Assembly: GCA_030606485.1 (NCBI GenBank)
Contig: JAUWGH010000001.1
Location: forward strand, 806,001 to 870,000
DNA from: Promethearchaeota archaeon
Lineage (GTDB): Archaea > Asgardarchaeota > Lokiarchaeia > Sigyniarchaeales > SOKP01
Direction: 5' to 3'
Length of the DNA stretch: 64,000 nt
In this document: in pieces, positions 17,553 to 27,128 of the stretch
How positions within the stretch are numbered: the first letter of the stretch is position 1
Layout of the letters: each line of letters begins with the position of its first letter
Made by a program: the position numbers and the translations under genes
The notes under the pieces: generated by a model
Told to the model about the DNA's origin: nothing
The model's database searches: none
What the model saw: only the letters and a program-made list of their open reading frames with translations

Positions 17553-19043
17553 ATGAAAAAAGATGTTATTATTGTTGGAGCGGGAATCGGTGGATTGAGT
17601 TGTGCTGCTTTACTAGCCCATGGAGGGCATAAAGTCGTCGTCTTAGAAAAAAATTCTTACATTGGCGGTGCTTGTAGTTCTTATAAAAAACAAGGATATA
17701 GTTTTGACCGAGCTGTTCATTTATTTACTGCAGGATTAAACGGCCCATACGGCGTAATTTTGAAAAGATTGGGGATAGATAATTTAAAGTTTATAAAAGA
17801 AATCAATACCAGAACAGCAATGAAAATATATAAGAGAGAAGGCTATTTTCCATTCGATTTGAATATTAATCAAATATTCAAATTAATAAAACCACAAGGT
17901 GTTAAAAAGAAAGGTAGCGCTGCTACGAAAGGAACTGGAGCTAAATTAGTAATGGGGGGGTTAAAAGGAATGGGATTTTCTTCTCAGACATTTAAAGGTT
18001 TGACGAGCGTGATGACAAATATCCTAACTATGAGTAAAAAAAGATTAAACAAATTATATGACGAGCAATTAACAGTTACGCAGTACCTAAATCAATTCAC
18101 CGAAGATACTTTCATTCACGGTATTTTTGCCTTCCTCTTAGCAGGGATGTTTTCAATCTCGCCAAGAAAAGCAAGTGCTGCAGAATTTATCCATTGCTTC
18201 AAAGCAGAAATGACTTCAAAAGAAGGTTATCAGTATCCAATTACTGGAGGTGCTCAAGCCATCCCGAACGCAATTGCGGAAGGGATCATAAAATATGGCG
18301 GAGAAATTCGCACGAACTCCCCCGTTGATAAAATTGTAATTAAGAACGACAAGGTTCAAGGTGTTATGGTAGGTGATGATTTAATTAAAGCACCAATAGT
18401 CGTAAGTAATCTGACCCTTAAAATATCGGTTCTCAATTTAATTGGACGAGATTATTTCGATAAAAAGTATTTAGAAAAAATAGAGAGCCTAAGACCGTCT
18501 TTATCTTCGATGACGTTTAAACTTGCATTAAAAGAACCTCTAATTAAGGATTGGGGTTTCATAAACTTATATCACCCTACGTTAAACGATTGGAAAGGAA
18601 AATATGGCCCTGGTGCCCCAAAATCGAACGGATTTTTTGGACCCGTCCTTTCTAATATAGACTCGAGCTTAGCTCCTCCTGGCTGTCAAACCGTAATCTT
18701 TGGAACCGTTGTTCCATCAAAAGTTGCTAATTGGAATAAATGGCAAGAGGTCTACTACGCCGATCTATTAGAATTCTACCCAGACTTAGAAAAAAAACTC
18801 AATTTCATGGATGTGTCGTTCCCAAAAGATATCGCGGAAGCTACTGGAAAGCCAGCAGGGCCAGTAGAAGGCTTAGCACTCACACCTGCTCAAACTGGTA
18901 AAAATAAACCATCTTCTGTACTACCTATCGAGGGGTTATATGTAGTTGGAGACACTGCAGGAACGGACGCTCACGGAATTGGGACGCAGTTAGCGGCTGA
19001 TTCGGGTATAAAATGCGCTGATTTAATTCTACATCGTTCTTAA
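17553..19043 (+). CDS. CrtI/carotenoid-isomerase-like FAD-dependent oxidoreductase
   Basis: 496-residue FAD/NAD(P)-binding amine-oxidase-fold protein of the phytoene dehydrogenase-like group. The dinucleotide-binding motif VGAGIGGLSCAALLA is near the N-terminus with the ribose-binding Glu at the end of the second strand (VVVLEKN). The C-terminal FAD motif (GLYVVGDTAGTDAHGIGTQ) is intact. AGGTAA lies upstream of the ATG. These enzymes desaturate, isomerise or saturate polyprenoid chains, or act as ketone/retinol saturases. There are no other carotenoid genes nearby, so a lipid or isoprenoid substrate is only a possibility. Confidence 0.82.
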   Translation: MKKDVIIVGAGIGGLSCAALLAHGGHKVVVLEKNSYIGGACSSYKKQGYSFDRAVHLFTAGLNGPYGVILKRLGIDNLKFIKEINTRTAMKIYKREGYFPFDLNINQIFKLIKPQGVKKKGSAATKGTGAKLVMGGLKGMGFSSQTFKGLTSVMTNILTMSKKRLNKLYDEQLTVTQYLNQFTEDTFIHGIFAFLLAGMFSISPRKASAAEFIHCFKAEMTSKEGYQYPITGGAQAIPNAIAEGIIKYGGEIRTNSPVDKIVIKNDKVQGVMVGDDLIKAPIVVSNLTLKISVLNLIGRDYFDKKYLEKIESLRPSLSSMTFKLALKEPLIKDWGFINLYHPTLNDWKGKYGPGAPKSNGFFGPVLSNIDSSLAPPGCQTVIFGTVVPSKVANWNKWQEVYYADLLEFYPDLEKKLNFMDVSFPKDIAEATGKPAGPVEGLALTPAQTGKNKPSSVLPIEGLYVVGDTAGTDAHGIGTQLAADSGIKCADLILHRS

Positions 19044-19061
19044 TGTTTTTCCGATTTTATT

Positions 19062-19904
19062 TTAAAAATCAATATATTCTTTTTTTCTTTTTGTGAATCG
19101 AACCAGTTGATTAAGACCAATTTTCTTTAATTCTGATAAAACCTCTTTAAACATATACCCTACTTCAGTTAAAAGATGTGCATCCGAACCTAATAAAATT
19201 GGGATATCTAAATTATACATTTCTCTAATTATATCCCAACTAGGATATTGTTCTTTTACATCCTTTCGAAATCCACTTGTATTTATCTCAATAACCATTT
19301 CATTTCTCTTTATGGATTTTAAGACTTTAATTACTTTCTCAAAAATTCGATCATGATTTTTTGGGAATTTATTAAATTTTTTAGGTAAGTCAAAATGCGC
19401 TACTACATCGAATAAATCTGACTCCACTAAATGAAGTAATTTATCATAATACAGTTCGTAAATAGAATCAATTCCATAAATATTATAGTTTGCGATAAAA
19501 TAGGGATCATCAAAGCACCAAGCACCTAATCTACCTATTAAAACATGACATGCCCCAAAAACAAAATCTAATTTATCCGAAAATTTTTTTAGTGCATTTG
19601 AAATTTCTACTTCTTGTCCTTTCATATAATCAACTTCAATTCCAAGTTTCACAGAAATTTGTTCATTATATTTATCTTTTAATCTCTCTGCTTCATTGAT
19701 ATATTCTGGAAATTCATCCATTGTCATAGCATATTTTTCAATTGGGATGTTTTCAGGTAAGTAATACATTGGAAAATGATCACAAAAACCAATTTCACCC
19801 AATCCAATTTTAATTGCTGCTTTAACGTAATCTTCTAAATTTCCTGCTGCATGTCTACACAGTTGATTGTGAGTGTGATAATCAGAAATATTCCTTAAAT
19901 CCAT
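19062..19904 (-). CDS. PHP-domain phosphoesterase, histidinol-phosphatase (HisJ/HisK) type
   Basis: 280-residue PHP-fold metal-dependent phosphatase. It starts with the first metal motif D-Y-H10-T-H12, continues with GFCDHFP (third-strand His), EVDYMKG (Glu), and near the C-terminus the GSDAH metal-binding motif. The layout and length match HisJ-type histidinol-phosphatase, which hydrolyses L-histidinol phosphate to L-histidinol. No other his genes are in the window, so another small phosphoester is possible. It converges on the oxidoreductase gene with an 18-base gap. Confidence 0.8.
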   Translation of the reverse strand: MDLRNISDYHTHNQLCRHAAGNLEDYVKAAIKIGLGEIGFCDHFPMYYLPENIPIEKYAMTMDEFPEYINEAERLKDKYNEQISVKLGIEVDYMKGQEVEISNALKKFSDKLDFVFGACHVLIGRLGAWCFDDPYFIANYNIYGIDSIYELYYDKLLHLVESDLFDVVAHFDLPKKFNKFPKNHDRIFEKVIKVLKSIKRNEMVIEINTSGFRKDVKEQYPSWDIIREMYNLDIPILLGSDAHLLTEVGYMFKEVLSELKKIGLNQLVRFTKRKKEYIDF

Positions 19905-20262
19905 TTTATGATGCCTAAATGATGATTCATAAAAACTCCAAAATTTATTATTTATTTTATAAATTTAAGAAATTAGTTAAATGTTTCAAAAACCTTCAAA
20001 ATAAAAATTAAAAGAACTGAGAACTATTTAAAATATTTTATTATTAATATACATAATGAGTTCTTTTAAGGAAAAAATATTTGATGGCTCATATGAAGTT
20101 GTGGAAATTCAAATAACGAATGAAGGAAAAAAATTTAATTGTACAAAAATTCTCAAGATTTTTTAGAGAATTAATTTAAATAAAAACGATTTTATTTCAA
20201 TACAAATGAATTTAATTATATTTTTCATTTTATTATTTCACTTAAAAAAGTAATTATTCAAA
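19905..20262. other. Intergenic region upstream of the RACo-like gene
   Basis: It holds the divergent promoters of the PHP phosphatase and the RACo-like gene and one 36-codon frame at 20056-20166. A/T-rich blocks such as TTTAAAATATTTTATTATTAATATA (about 20029-20052) could hold TATA elements. Nothing else is recognisable. Confidence 0.4.
20056..20166 (+). CDS. Possible 36-residue small protein
   Basis: ATG to TAG, 36 codons, MSSFKEKIFDGSYEVVEIQ at the start and a lysine-rich end. There is no Shine-Dalgarno, but an A/T-rich block lies just upstream, so a leaderless transcript is possible. I recognise no family. It may be chance. Confidence 0.25.
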   Translation: MSSFKEKIFDGSYEVVEIQITNEGKKFNCTKILKIF

Positions 20263-22167
20263 ATGACACAATTTGAAATACATTTTCAACCTGATGGAAG
20301 GAGAATTAATGTAGAACAAGGAATTTCGGTTCTTGAAGCAATAAATTTAACCGGGATTGATCTTGTTTCTCTTTGCGGTGGTAAAGGAACATGTGGAAAA
20401 TGCAAAATTATCATTGAAAAGGGGGAAATAAAAGAATCCTTAACAGAAAAAGAGAAAGAATTTTTAACAAAAGATCAGATTGATGAAAATTATCGATTAG
20501 CTTGTCGAATTAGAGTATTTAATAATTTAATAATAAGAATTCCTGAAGCAAGTCGAACTGGAAAACAAAGATTGCAAATTGAAGGGATTAAAGCACCGGT
20601 AAAAGTAGAACCGTTAATAAAAAAATTATTTATACAGCTTAAAAAACCTTCATTAGATGAACCCAAATCAGATATTGATCGTTTAAATGATTATATTCTA
20701 AAAAAATTTGGAATTTCAAAATTAAAATTTAATTTTGATGCATTAAAATCTCTTGGCACGGTAATTCGAGAAGATAATTATAAATTTACCGTGTGCATTT
20801 GGAATAATTCAGAAATTATAACAATAGAACCAGGAGATACTACTGAAAAAATATTTGGTTATTCTGTAGATATAGGAACAACTAAATTAGCTGGTTATCT
20901 CATAGATTTAACTAATGGAGAAGTTTTAGCAGCTGGAGGTTTGATGAACCCACAAATTCGCTTTGGAGAGGATGTAATTTCAAGAATTGCATATAAAGAC
21001 CCTCAACAAATGCATGATGTTGTTATTGAGGGACTCAATGAACTTTTGATTGATTTAACTAACAGAGTTTCAATTGATTTAGAAAATATTTATGAGATGA
21101 CAGCAGTCGGAAATACTTGTATGCATCATCTTTTCCTAAACTTAGATGCAAAGCAATTAGGTTATTCCCCCTATGTCCCGGTTATAAGAAATGGTTTAAG
21201 TGTTAAAAATAATAAAATTGGAATGAATATTAATAGATTCGGAAAAATTTTTACACTTCCCGTTGTAGCAGGCTTTGTAGGTGCTGATACAATCGGCGTG
21301 ATACTAGCCTCTGAAATATATAAGCGTGATGAATTATGTATGGCTTTAGATATAGGTACAAACACTGAAGTAGTTCTTGGTAATAAAGAACGTATTTTAG
21401 CTTGTGCTTGTGCTTCAGGTCCCGCTTTTGAAGGGGCACATATTAAATTTGGTATGCGTGCTGCAAATGGTGCAATTGAAAAAATAAAAATTAATCCTGA
21501 AACATTAGAACCTACTTATTATACAATTGATAATGTCAAACCTCGAGGCATTTGTGGCTCAGCAATTGTTGATATTCCTGCAGAAATGCTAAAAACAAAA
21601 ATAATCGATTTAAGAGGAAAAATAAATAAGAATCTTGAATCCGATAGAATAAGACAAGGTGATAATGGATATGAATATGTACTTGTATGGGGTAGAGATT
21701 CTTTCTCAAAGAGAGATATAACTATAAGTCAAAAAGATATTGGAGAAATAATTTTAGCAAAAGCAGCAATGCATACTGGAACAGAAATATTGATGCAAAA
21801 ATTCGGTGTAAAGGATGATGATATTGATAATTTGTTTATTGCAGGAGCATTTGGGACGCATATTGATATAGAAAATGCAAGGATGATAGGGATTTACCCA
21901 GAGATTTCTCTTGATAAAGTAAAAAGAATAGGAAATGCTGCTGGTACTGGTTCTCGAATGTGTTTAGTTTCAAAAACAATGAGAAAGCTCGCCGAGGAGA
22001 TCTCTAAAAAAATTGAGTATATTGAATTAGCAGTTCATCCTAATTTTCAAAGTATTTTCTTAAATTCTCATTATTTACCTTATGCAGATTTAGCAAGATA
22101 TCCAATAACTAGTGAATTTTTAAAAAAAATAGGAAATTATTCTGAAAAAAAAATTAGAATTTTTTAA
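20263..22167 (+). CDS. RACo-like corrinoid-protein reductive activator (2Fe-2S ferredoxin plus ASKHA domain)
   Basis: 634 residues. The N-terminus is a plant-type 2Fe-2S ferredoxin with C38, C44, C47 and C81. After a linker, the large C-terminal part is an actin/Hsp70-like ATPase domain of the DUF4445 type, with two phosphate-binding motifs (YSVDIGTTKLAG near 204 and ALDIGTNTEVVLG near 365) and GNTCMHH between them. Proteins with this architecture (RACo, RamA relatives) use ATP to reduce inactive Co(II) corrinoid in methyltransferases. No corrinoid protein or methyltransferase gene lies beside it; only an MBL hydrolase follows, 14 bases downstream. Its partner must be elsewhere. Confidence 0.87.
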   Translation: MTQFEIHFQPDGRRINVEQGISVLEAINLTGIDLVSLCGGKGTCGKCKIIIEKGEIKESLTEKEKEFLTKDQIDENYRLACRIRVFNNLIIRIPEASRTGKQRLQIEGIKAPVKVEPLIKKLFIQLKKPSLDEPKSDIDRLNDYILKKFGISKLKFNFDALKSLGTVIREDNYKFTVCIWNNSEIITIEPGDTTEKIFGYSVDIGTTKLAGYLIDLTNGEVLAAGGLMNPQIRFGEDVISRIAYKDPQQMHDVVIEGLNELLIDLTNRVSIDLENIYEMTAVGNTCMHHLFLNLDAKQLGYSPYVPVIRNGLSVKNNKIGMNINRFGKIFTLPVVAGFVGADTIGVILASEIYKRDELCMALDIGTNTEVVLGNKERILACACASGPAFEGAHIKFGMRAANGAIEKIKINPETLEPTYYTIDNVKPRGICGSAIVDIPAEMLKTKIIDLRGKINKNLESDRIRQGDNGYEYVLVWGRDSFSKRDITISQKDIGEIILAKAAMHTGTEILMQKFGVKDDDIDNLFIAGAFGTHIDIENARMIGIYPEISLDKVKRIGNAAGTGSRMCLVSKTMRKLAEEISKKIEYIELAVHPNFQSIFLNSHYLPYADLARYPITSEFLKKIGNYSEKKIRIF

Positions 22168-22181
22168 TTTGGTTTAAAATT

Positions 22182-22841
22182 ATGAGAAAAATTATCGATA
22201 ATTTATATCATGTTGGAGATTCTGGTTGTTCCATTTTTATGGTAAACTCAGGAACTGAAGGAGGTTTAATTCTAATAGATTGTGGAATGGACATTGGTTT
22301 AATTCAAAAAACTAAAAATGAGGGATTCAAGCCAAGAAATATAAAGCATTGTTTTTTGACACATTGTCACATTGATCATATTGCAGCATGTAGTGATTTA
22401 TTAGCTATTACACCAGATGTAAAATTTTATGCTCATGAATTAGATGCGGATCCAATAGAAAAAAAAGGCTTTGATAATAAAACTGCAGCTAGCTGGTATG
22501 GTGTGAAATATCAACCAATTAAATTATTTAAGAGAATTAAAGAGGAAGTAGAAGAGTTTTCTATTGGGAATTATATTTTTAAAAGTATACACACTCCTGG
22601 TCATACTCCAGGATCAATTTCTATTTATGTGAAATTGGGAGATAAAGGAGTTCTTTTTGGGCAGGATATTCATGGACCCTTTATGGAAAGTTTTAGTTCG
22701 AATTTAGAGGATTATCAGAAATCTATGCAGAAATTATTGAACTTAAATGCTGATATATTATGTGAAGGGCATTTTGGTGTTTTTGAGTCAGCAGAAAAGG
22801 TGAGAAAATATATTAAAGGTTATATGGAAAGCAATCGATAA
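22182..22841 (+). CDS. Metallo-beta-lactamase-fold hydrolase (glyoxalase II-like)
   Basis: 219-residue MBL-fold protein with the metal motif H61-C-H63-I-D65-H66, then HTPGHTPGSI (His near 140), GQDIHG (Asp) and a final His in EGHFGVF. This complete ligand set resembles glyoxalase II-type hydrolases. It begins 14 bases after the RACo-like gene, so the two are likely cotranscribed. The substrate is unknown. Confidence 0.85.
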   Translation: MRKIIDNLYHVGDSGCSIFMVNSGTEGGLILIDCGMDIGLIQKTKNEGFKPRNIKHCFLTHCHIDHIAACSDLLAITPDVKFYAHELDADPIEKKGFDNKTAASWYGVKYQPIKLFKRIKEEVEEFSIGNYIFKSIHTPGHTPGSISIYVKLGDKGVLFGQDIHGPFMESFSSNLEDYQKSMQKLLNLNADILCEGHFGVFESAEKVRKYIKGYMESNR

Positions 22842-22886
22842 TTACTGCGATAATAATTCAAAAAAAGACATAATTATTATGGATTC

Positions 22887-23201
22887 ATGAAGGTTAAATC
22901 AAGAAAAAAAGATAATCTGATAATTGGTATTTCATTTTGGGCAACAGGAATTATTTTTCTAATCCTGTCCTATTTGTGTTTTATCAATGTAATTCAAAAT
23001 TTAAATTTTCAAATTTGTGGAAGTGCATGTGAATATTGGTGGAGCTGGCTCTGGAATTTTCCTCCCCAACCACCTTGCATTTTAATATGTATTCCTCGTA
23101 ATAATTTATATAAGCCGTTTTTTGTAGTTGGGCTCATCTTGATTTTATTTGAACTTCTTAGAGAATTTATAATATTACTTGGGATTAAAATCAAGAAGTG
23201 A
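22887..23201 (+). CDS. Small membrane protein with two transmembrane helices
   Basis: 104 residues, no family recognised. Two hydrophobic helices (about 12-35 and 78-98) flank a Cys-, Trp- and Pro-rich loop (CGSACEYWWSWLWNFPPQPPC and ICIP), with four Cys that could form disulfides if the loop is outside. A basic N-terminus and C-terminus (KIKK) favour both ends inside. It ends in TGA and overlaps the end of the convergent nuclease gene by 27 bases. Confidence 0.55.
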   Translation: MKVKSRKKDNLIIGISFWATGIIFLILSYLCFINVIQNLNFQICGSACEYWWSWLWNFPPQPPCILICIPRNNLYKPFFVVGLILILFELLREFIILLGIKIKK

Positions 23202-24170
23202 TTTATTAAAAATCAAACGTTCTATCCAAGCACTTTGAATTCTTTCGAACATTTTTTTTTCATATTTCAAATTTGAGAGAGCCAGTATTCGAGAAAATAT
23301 TTCAGAAGGAATCAATATTACATTAGATCTATTTCTTTTCTTAATTGACTCATCTAAAGATACCGGTTTTTCTAATTGTAGGATATTAGGCTTAGGATCA
23401 GGATCAGAATAATATTTCTTAAACTTTCGCCAAGCATTATAGTATATATTTCGCGTATCAAAACCTTCCATATTATTTGGTCTACCCAACTTCTTGAGAT
23501 GATCGCGATATTTTCTTTTAATAAACTTAATTCTATTATCTTCAGATTGTATTTCTCTAATTTCTTCATTAAATAATGAATTTTTATTAAATGGGATGAG
23601 ATTACCTGTATGGATCAACATAAATTTTGGTGGATAAATCTGATCTGCTGTAATTTTAGCGGATAATTCTGGATCGCTACTTGCAATTGCGAAATATTTA
23701 ATTAACTGTGCAATTTCAGGTTCTCCCACAACGGTCTTACTAAAATAAGCCTTAAGTTCAATATAACATAAATACTTTCCTTTTGTTAATAGCATATCCG
23801 GAGTATTTTGATTTAAACTAGGTTCAATTTCAATTTTATAACCTAATTTTTCAAAGTAACTAGAAACAATTTGCATAAGACATTCTTCACGCTGTTTCTG
23901 AGCACTTTCAGGATCTTGGCCACCAAGTTCGCAAATTACTTTCCAAATGCTAAGATCGTTTTTTGATTTCCAAGAGTCCTTATTAGATGAAATTAAAGTT
24001 TTAAATACATTATCTTGTTTGTTTTCTTTTTTGTAAAATCTCAATGCAATTTTGTCTTTGACGTACCCCTTTTGATAAGTAAAAATTGTAGGAGTTCGCG
24101 GTTTATTATCCATTTTTAATCGAATTTTCTTTGAAACTGGATGAAACCGCGATGAATCTGATTTACCCAT
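23175..24170 (-). CDS. PD-(D/E)XK-superfamily nuclease, possibly restriction-like
   Basis: 331 residues from ATG 24170. The catalytic core is visible: helix Glu (E96) in a QREECLMQIVSSYF helix, D125 in TPDMLL, and E138-L-K140 in CYIELKAY, matching the PD-(D/E)XK pattern. A long basic, helical C-terminus follows. The frame remains open up to 24323, but that part encodes a hydrophobic run without family sense, so the later ATG is preferred. No DNA methyltransferase lies nearby, so it may be an orphan restriction, repair or mobile-element nuclease. Confidence 0.72.
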   Translation of the reverse strand: MGKSDSSRFHPVSKKIRLKMDNKPRTPTIFTYQKGYVKDKIALRFYKKENKQDNVFKTLISSNKDSWKSKNDLSIWKVICELGGQDPESAQKQREECLMQIVSSYFEKLGYKIEIEPSLNQNTPDMLLTKGKYLCYIELKAYFSKTVVGEPEIAQLIKYFAIASSDPELSAKITADQIYPPKFMLIHTGNLIPFNKNSLFNEEIREIQSEDNRIKFIKRKYRDHLKKLGRPNNMEGFDTRNIYYNAWRKFKKYYSDPDPKPNILQLEKPVSLDESIKKRNRSNVILIPSEIFSRILALSNLKYEKKMFERIQSAWIERLIFNKSLLDFNPK

Positions 24171-24231
24171 ATAAAATGTATAATTATTCTTTACCAAAAA
24201 AATTATCGAAAAAAGATGAAAAATAAATATT

Positions 24232-25095
24232 TTAATTGCTTTTGGTAGAGAAATAATATTTTTTATATAAAAAGAGAAATATAACCACAGCCATTCCCGT
24301 TGAGAATAAAGTGTCAGAAGCATAATGGGCTCCTATTACTATTCTACCCAATGCTTCAATAATACCCCAAGCGATAACTAATATTACAGTTAGATATTTA
24401 ATTACTTTATTCTTATCTAAGATTAAAAGAATTAATGGTAATAACATCCATCCCATTGCGCAATGTCCTGAGGGAAATGATTGATTACTAGTATATCCTT
24501 GAGGAATAAACCAGGGAGTGAATTCTGGATAACCTGGAGGTGTTAGATCCCTAAATCTTACCCTTCCCCAGAGGAGTTTGACTATCTGAATTAAAATCAA
24601 AGGATTTATTATAGCTAATAACAGTGTTATTTGTCCAAATTTTATATATGGTTGAAATTTATCTGAGGGGATTTTTTTAAAAACAAAATGTAAAATTAAT
24701 CCTACAACAATTCCGAAAGAAGGGATTAGAAAATATTCATAAATTCCAATATTCATTAGATTTCCTTCTGAGACTAACTCATCAATTATTCTATATAAAA
24801 GTAAAATAATCGCAATTATAATTGTTGCAATGAAGATTATATATTTCCCTTTCCCTGATCTATCAACACTTCCAATAAGAACATATATACTTATAAAAAC
24901 CATTATCCAACCAGGATATTCCCCATAATCTGCAATAAATTTAGCCCAGATTGAATTTTCATCTACAATTCCTATTGAAATCTGGAGATCAGTGAAACCA
25001 AAAATTATAGCCAATATAATCCAGATTAAAATAACTGGGATTACAAGTTTTCTAGCGAAACTATCTTTCCATTCCGATACTTCTTTTTTTTCCAT
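24232..25095 (-). CDS. PAP2-family membrane phosphatase
   Basis: 287-residue membrane protein with about six hydrophobic helices. The three PAP2 phosphatase motifs are present in order: K173 followed by R178/R180 (KLLWGRVRFRD), PSGH at 208-211 and R251 with H257 and D261 (RIVIGAHYASD). The family dephosphorylates lipid phosphates such as phosphatidate or polyprenyl diphosphate at the membrane. It lies 61 bases upstream of the nuclease gene on the same strand. In an archaeon a polyprenyl-diphosphate substrate is plausible but inferred. Confidence 0.84.
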   Translation of the reverse strand: MEKKEVSEWKDSFARKLVIPVILIWIILAIIFGFTDLQISIGIVDENSIWAKFIADYGEYPGWIMVFISIYVLIGSVDRSGKGKYIIFIATIIIAIILLLYRIIDELVSEGNLMNIGIYEYFLIPSFGIVVGLILHFVFKKIPSDKFQPYIKFGQITLLLAIINPLILIQIVKLLWGRVRFRDLTPPGYPEFTPWFIPQGYTSNQSFPSGHCAMGWMLLPLILLILDKNKVIKYLTVILVIAWGIIEALGRIVIGAHYASDTLFSTGMAVVIFLFLYKKYYFSTKSN

Positions 25096-25230
25096 AAATT
25101 ACACATCTTATTTTTTTTTATTAATAATTCACTCTTTTCTAATATAAATTTTTATATACCTATTGCTCGTCCAATTTCTTGACTACTTCACTTTAAAATA
25201 TTAATTTATTGAGGAATTATTGAATAATTT

Positions 25231-26436
25231 TTAAAACAACAATGTTATAATAATTTGATAAATCAAATTTGGATTTTTTTTCAAAATTCGGAATAGGAAT
25301 TTCAAAAAAGTGAAATTTCTTGCTAATTTAAAAATTAAACTCCAAGGAAAATCCATATCTCCATATAAAGAAATTATTTTTTCAATTTTTGTAGTTTTAA
25401 TAATCTTAAACAACTCATCAAAGTCATTTGAATTAAAATTTTCAAAGATAATCCTAATTAAATAATTAATATTTAATTGCTTTCCAATAGTTCGAGCACA
25501 TACTTTCTCATAATTCTTTTTTATAAAATTTTTAGAAAAACAGTTTTCTTTAAAACATTTTATTATACAGGTTGCAGCAATTTTCGAAGCACTTAAAAGC
25601 ATTATAATGCCCCCACCTGTAGTAGCTTTAACTTGACATGCAGAATCTCCCAATAGAAGAATGTTTTCAAATGCTATTTTATTCATCTTACCTATTGGAA
25701 TTATACCTCCTTGTTGAGATATTTTATTTTTTTTTTCAATATTTAACTGGTTTAGAAAAATTTTAAATTTCTTCGAAATATTTCTTGAAGAAGCTAACCC
25801 AATTCGATATATATTATTACCTTCAGGAACTATCCATCCAAGGAGTTCTTTCCATCGATGGTCAAAATATAAATAAACTTTATTTTCATCAAAATTTTCA
25901 TTTATACGAATTTGAATAGCAGAAATAGTGTTGTTTTGAACATCTAATAATTTTCCAACTGTTGACATTGGACCATCACATCCAACTAGAATTTTTGCTG
26001 AAATTATTCTTCTTGCTGTTTCAATCTGAATTAGTTTTTGATTATTTTCTTTAAAATAGTGAAAGTTTTTAAATTTCTCAACGAGAAAATATTCAATATT
26101 TTGTTTGATTTGGTTTTTTTTATAAAATAATCGATCCAATGCAACTCTATCGATAATATATGGCTCCTCATCACCAGATAATTCAATAGATCTACCTGAG
26201 GGACTAAAAATCTTAGCTGTTTTAACTCGATTTAAGATGATCTCTTCAGGAACATCTATCAATTGAGTTAGCTTTTTTGATATAATTCCTGCGCAGGTTA
26301 GCGGCATTCCAATTTCCTTATGTTCTTCGATTACTGCAATATTTAACCCACTTCTTGAAAGCAAATATGCTAAGTAATTTCCTGCTATACTAGCCCCAAT
26401 GATACACACATCATAAATCTTAATTGAATTATTCAT
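25231..26436 (-). CDS. Geranylgeranyl-reductase-family flavoprotein
   Basis: 401-residue FAD-dependent oxidoreductase. The N-terminal dinucleotide fold (VCIIGASIAGNYLAYLLSRSG) ends with the ribose-binding Glu pair in AVIEEH; MPLTCAGI is the segment typical of archaeal geranylgeranyl reductases, and LLLGDSACQVKATTGGGI is the second FAD motif. In archaea these enzymes saturate the isoprenoid chains of membrane ether lipids. The gene is monocistronic. Other members act on other prenyl substrates. Confidence 0.8.
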   Translation of the reverse strand: MNNSIKIYDVCIIGASIAGNYLAYLLSRSGLNIAVIEEHKEIGMPLTCAGIISKKLTQLIDVPEEIILNRVKTAKIFSPSGRSIELSGDEEPYIIDRVALDRLFYKKNQIKQNIEYFLVEKFKNFHYFKENNQKLIQIETARRIISAKILVGCDGPMSTVGKLLDVQNNTISAIQIRINENFDENKVYLYFDHRWKELLGWIVPEGNNIYRIGLASSRNISKKFKIFLNQLNIEKKNKISQQGGIIPIGKMNKIAFENILLLGDSACQVKATTGGGIIMLLSASKIAATCIIKCFKENCFSKNFIKKNYEKVCARTIGKQLNINYLIRIIFENFNSNDFDELFKIIKTTKIEKIISLYGDMDFPWSLIFKLARNFTFLKFLFRILKKNPNLIYQIIITLLF

Positions 26437-26521
26437 TTTATACTTTATTTTTACTGCTATCTAAGTAAAAAATTAAGTCTTAATAAAAAATAGTAGATTG
26501 TAAGATAAAAATTCTTAAAAA

Positions 26522-26977
26522 TTATTCCTTTTCGAAAGCTCTTTTTCCCAGATAAATAAATAGTTCTACAATTTCAAATGTAGTCAAAGGCTTTATTAAA
26601 TTAGCCATATTGAGTCGTCCGTCCACTTGCGAAAAATCCGATGTTATTAAATTTTTAATGTCTTCAACATAGTCGTCCATATCTAGAAATAATATTTCAA
26701 TCTTATCTACCCCTGTTAACTCTGAAATTTCTTTATCTAAGTGCTTCTCAATTTCATTCAAAAGACCTAGTTTATAATTTACAGGTAAATCACAATATTT
26801 TATCAATCGATTCATTTCATCTATAACAATTTTCAGCGTTAAATGCCAATCAGCATTTTCTTTATATTGAGGGATTAAAACTTCGGAAATTATCGTTTCA
26901 TAGAGGTTTTTCGGCTCTTTAGCATCAAATTCCAATTCTGTCCCGGTCGATATTTTAACTTTCTTCTTTTCTGACAT
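26522..26977 (-). CDS. Hypothetical acidic helical protein
   Basis: 151 residues, no family recognised. It is predicted mainly helical, acidic, soluble and without signal peptide. Visible stretches are a basic start (MSEKKKVKIS), an amphipathic helix with DWHLTLKIVIDEMNRLIKY and a central acidic LFLDMDDYVEDI. It lies 85 bases upstream of the geranylgeranyl reductase on the same strand and is divergent from the ThDP gene. Normal codon use for the window supports a real gene. Confidence 0.6.
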   Translation of the reverse strand: MSEKKKVKISTGTELEFDAKEPKNLYETIISEVLIPQYKENADWHLTLKIVIDEMNRLIKYCDLPVNYKLGLLNEIEKHLDKEISELTGVDKIEILFLDMDDYVEDIKNLITSDFSQVDGRLNMANLIKPLTTFEIVELFIYLGKRAFEKE

Positions 26978-27128
26978 GATTAATTCTCAATTCTTATATC
27001 TATATATTAAATTAAAACACTGAAATATTAAATTATCTTCTACCTTTTTTTATTTTTAGGATTTTATTAATTGAATATAATAATAATTATATTTTTTATA
27101 AGCTACTAAAAAAAGTTTTGGAAGTATC

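Noticed and set aside
24171-24323. Upstream extension of the nuclease gene
   Set aside because: Hydrophobic, AT-rich codons overlapping the 3' end of the PAP2 gene; ATG 24170 begins a normal soluble protein.
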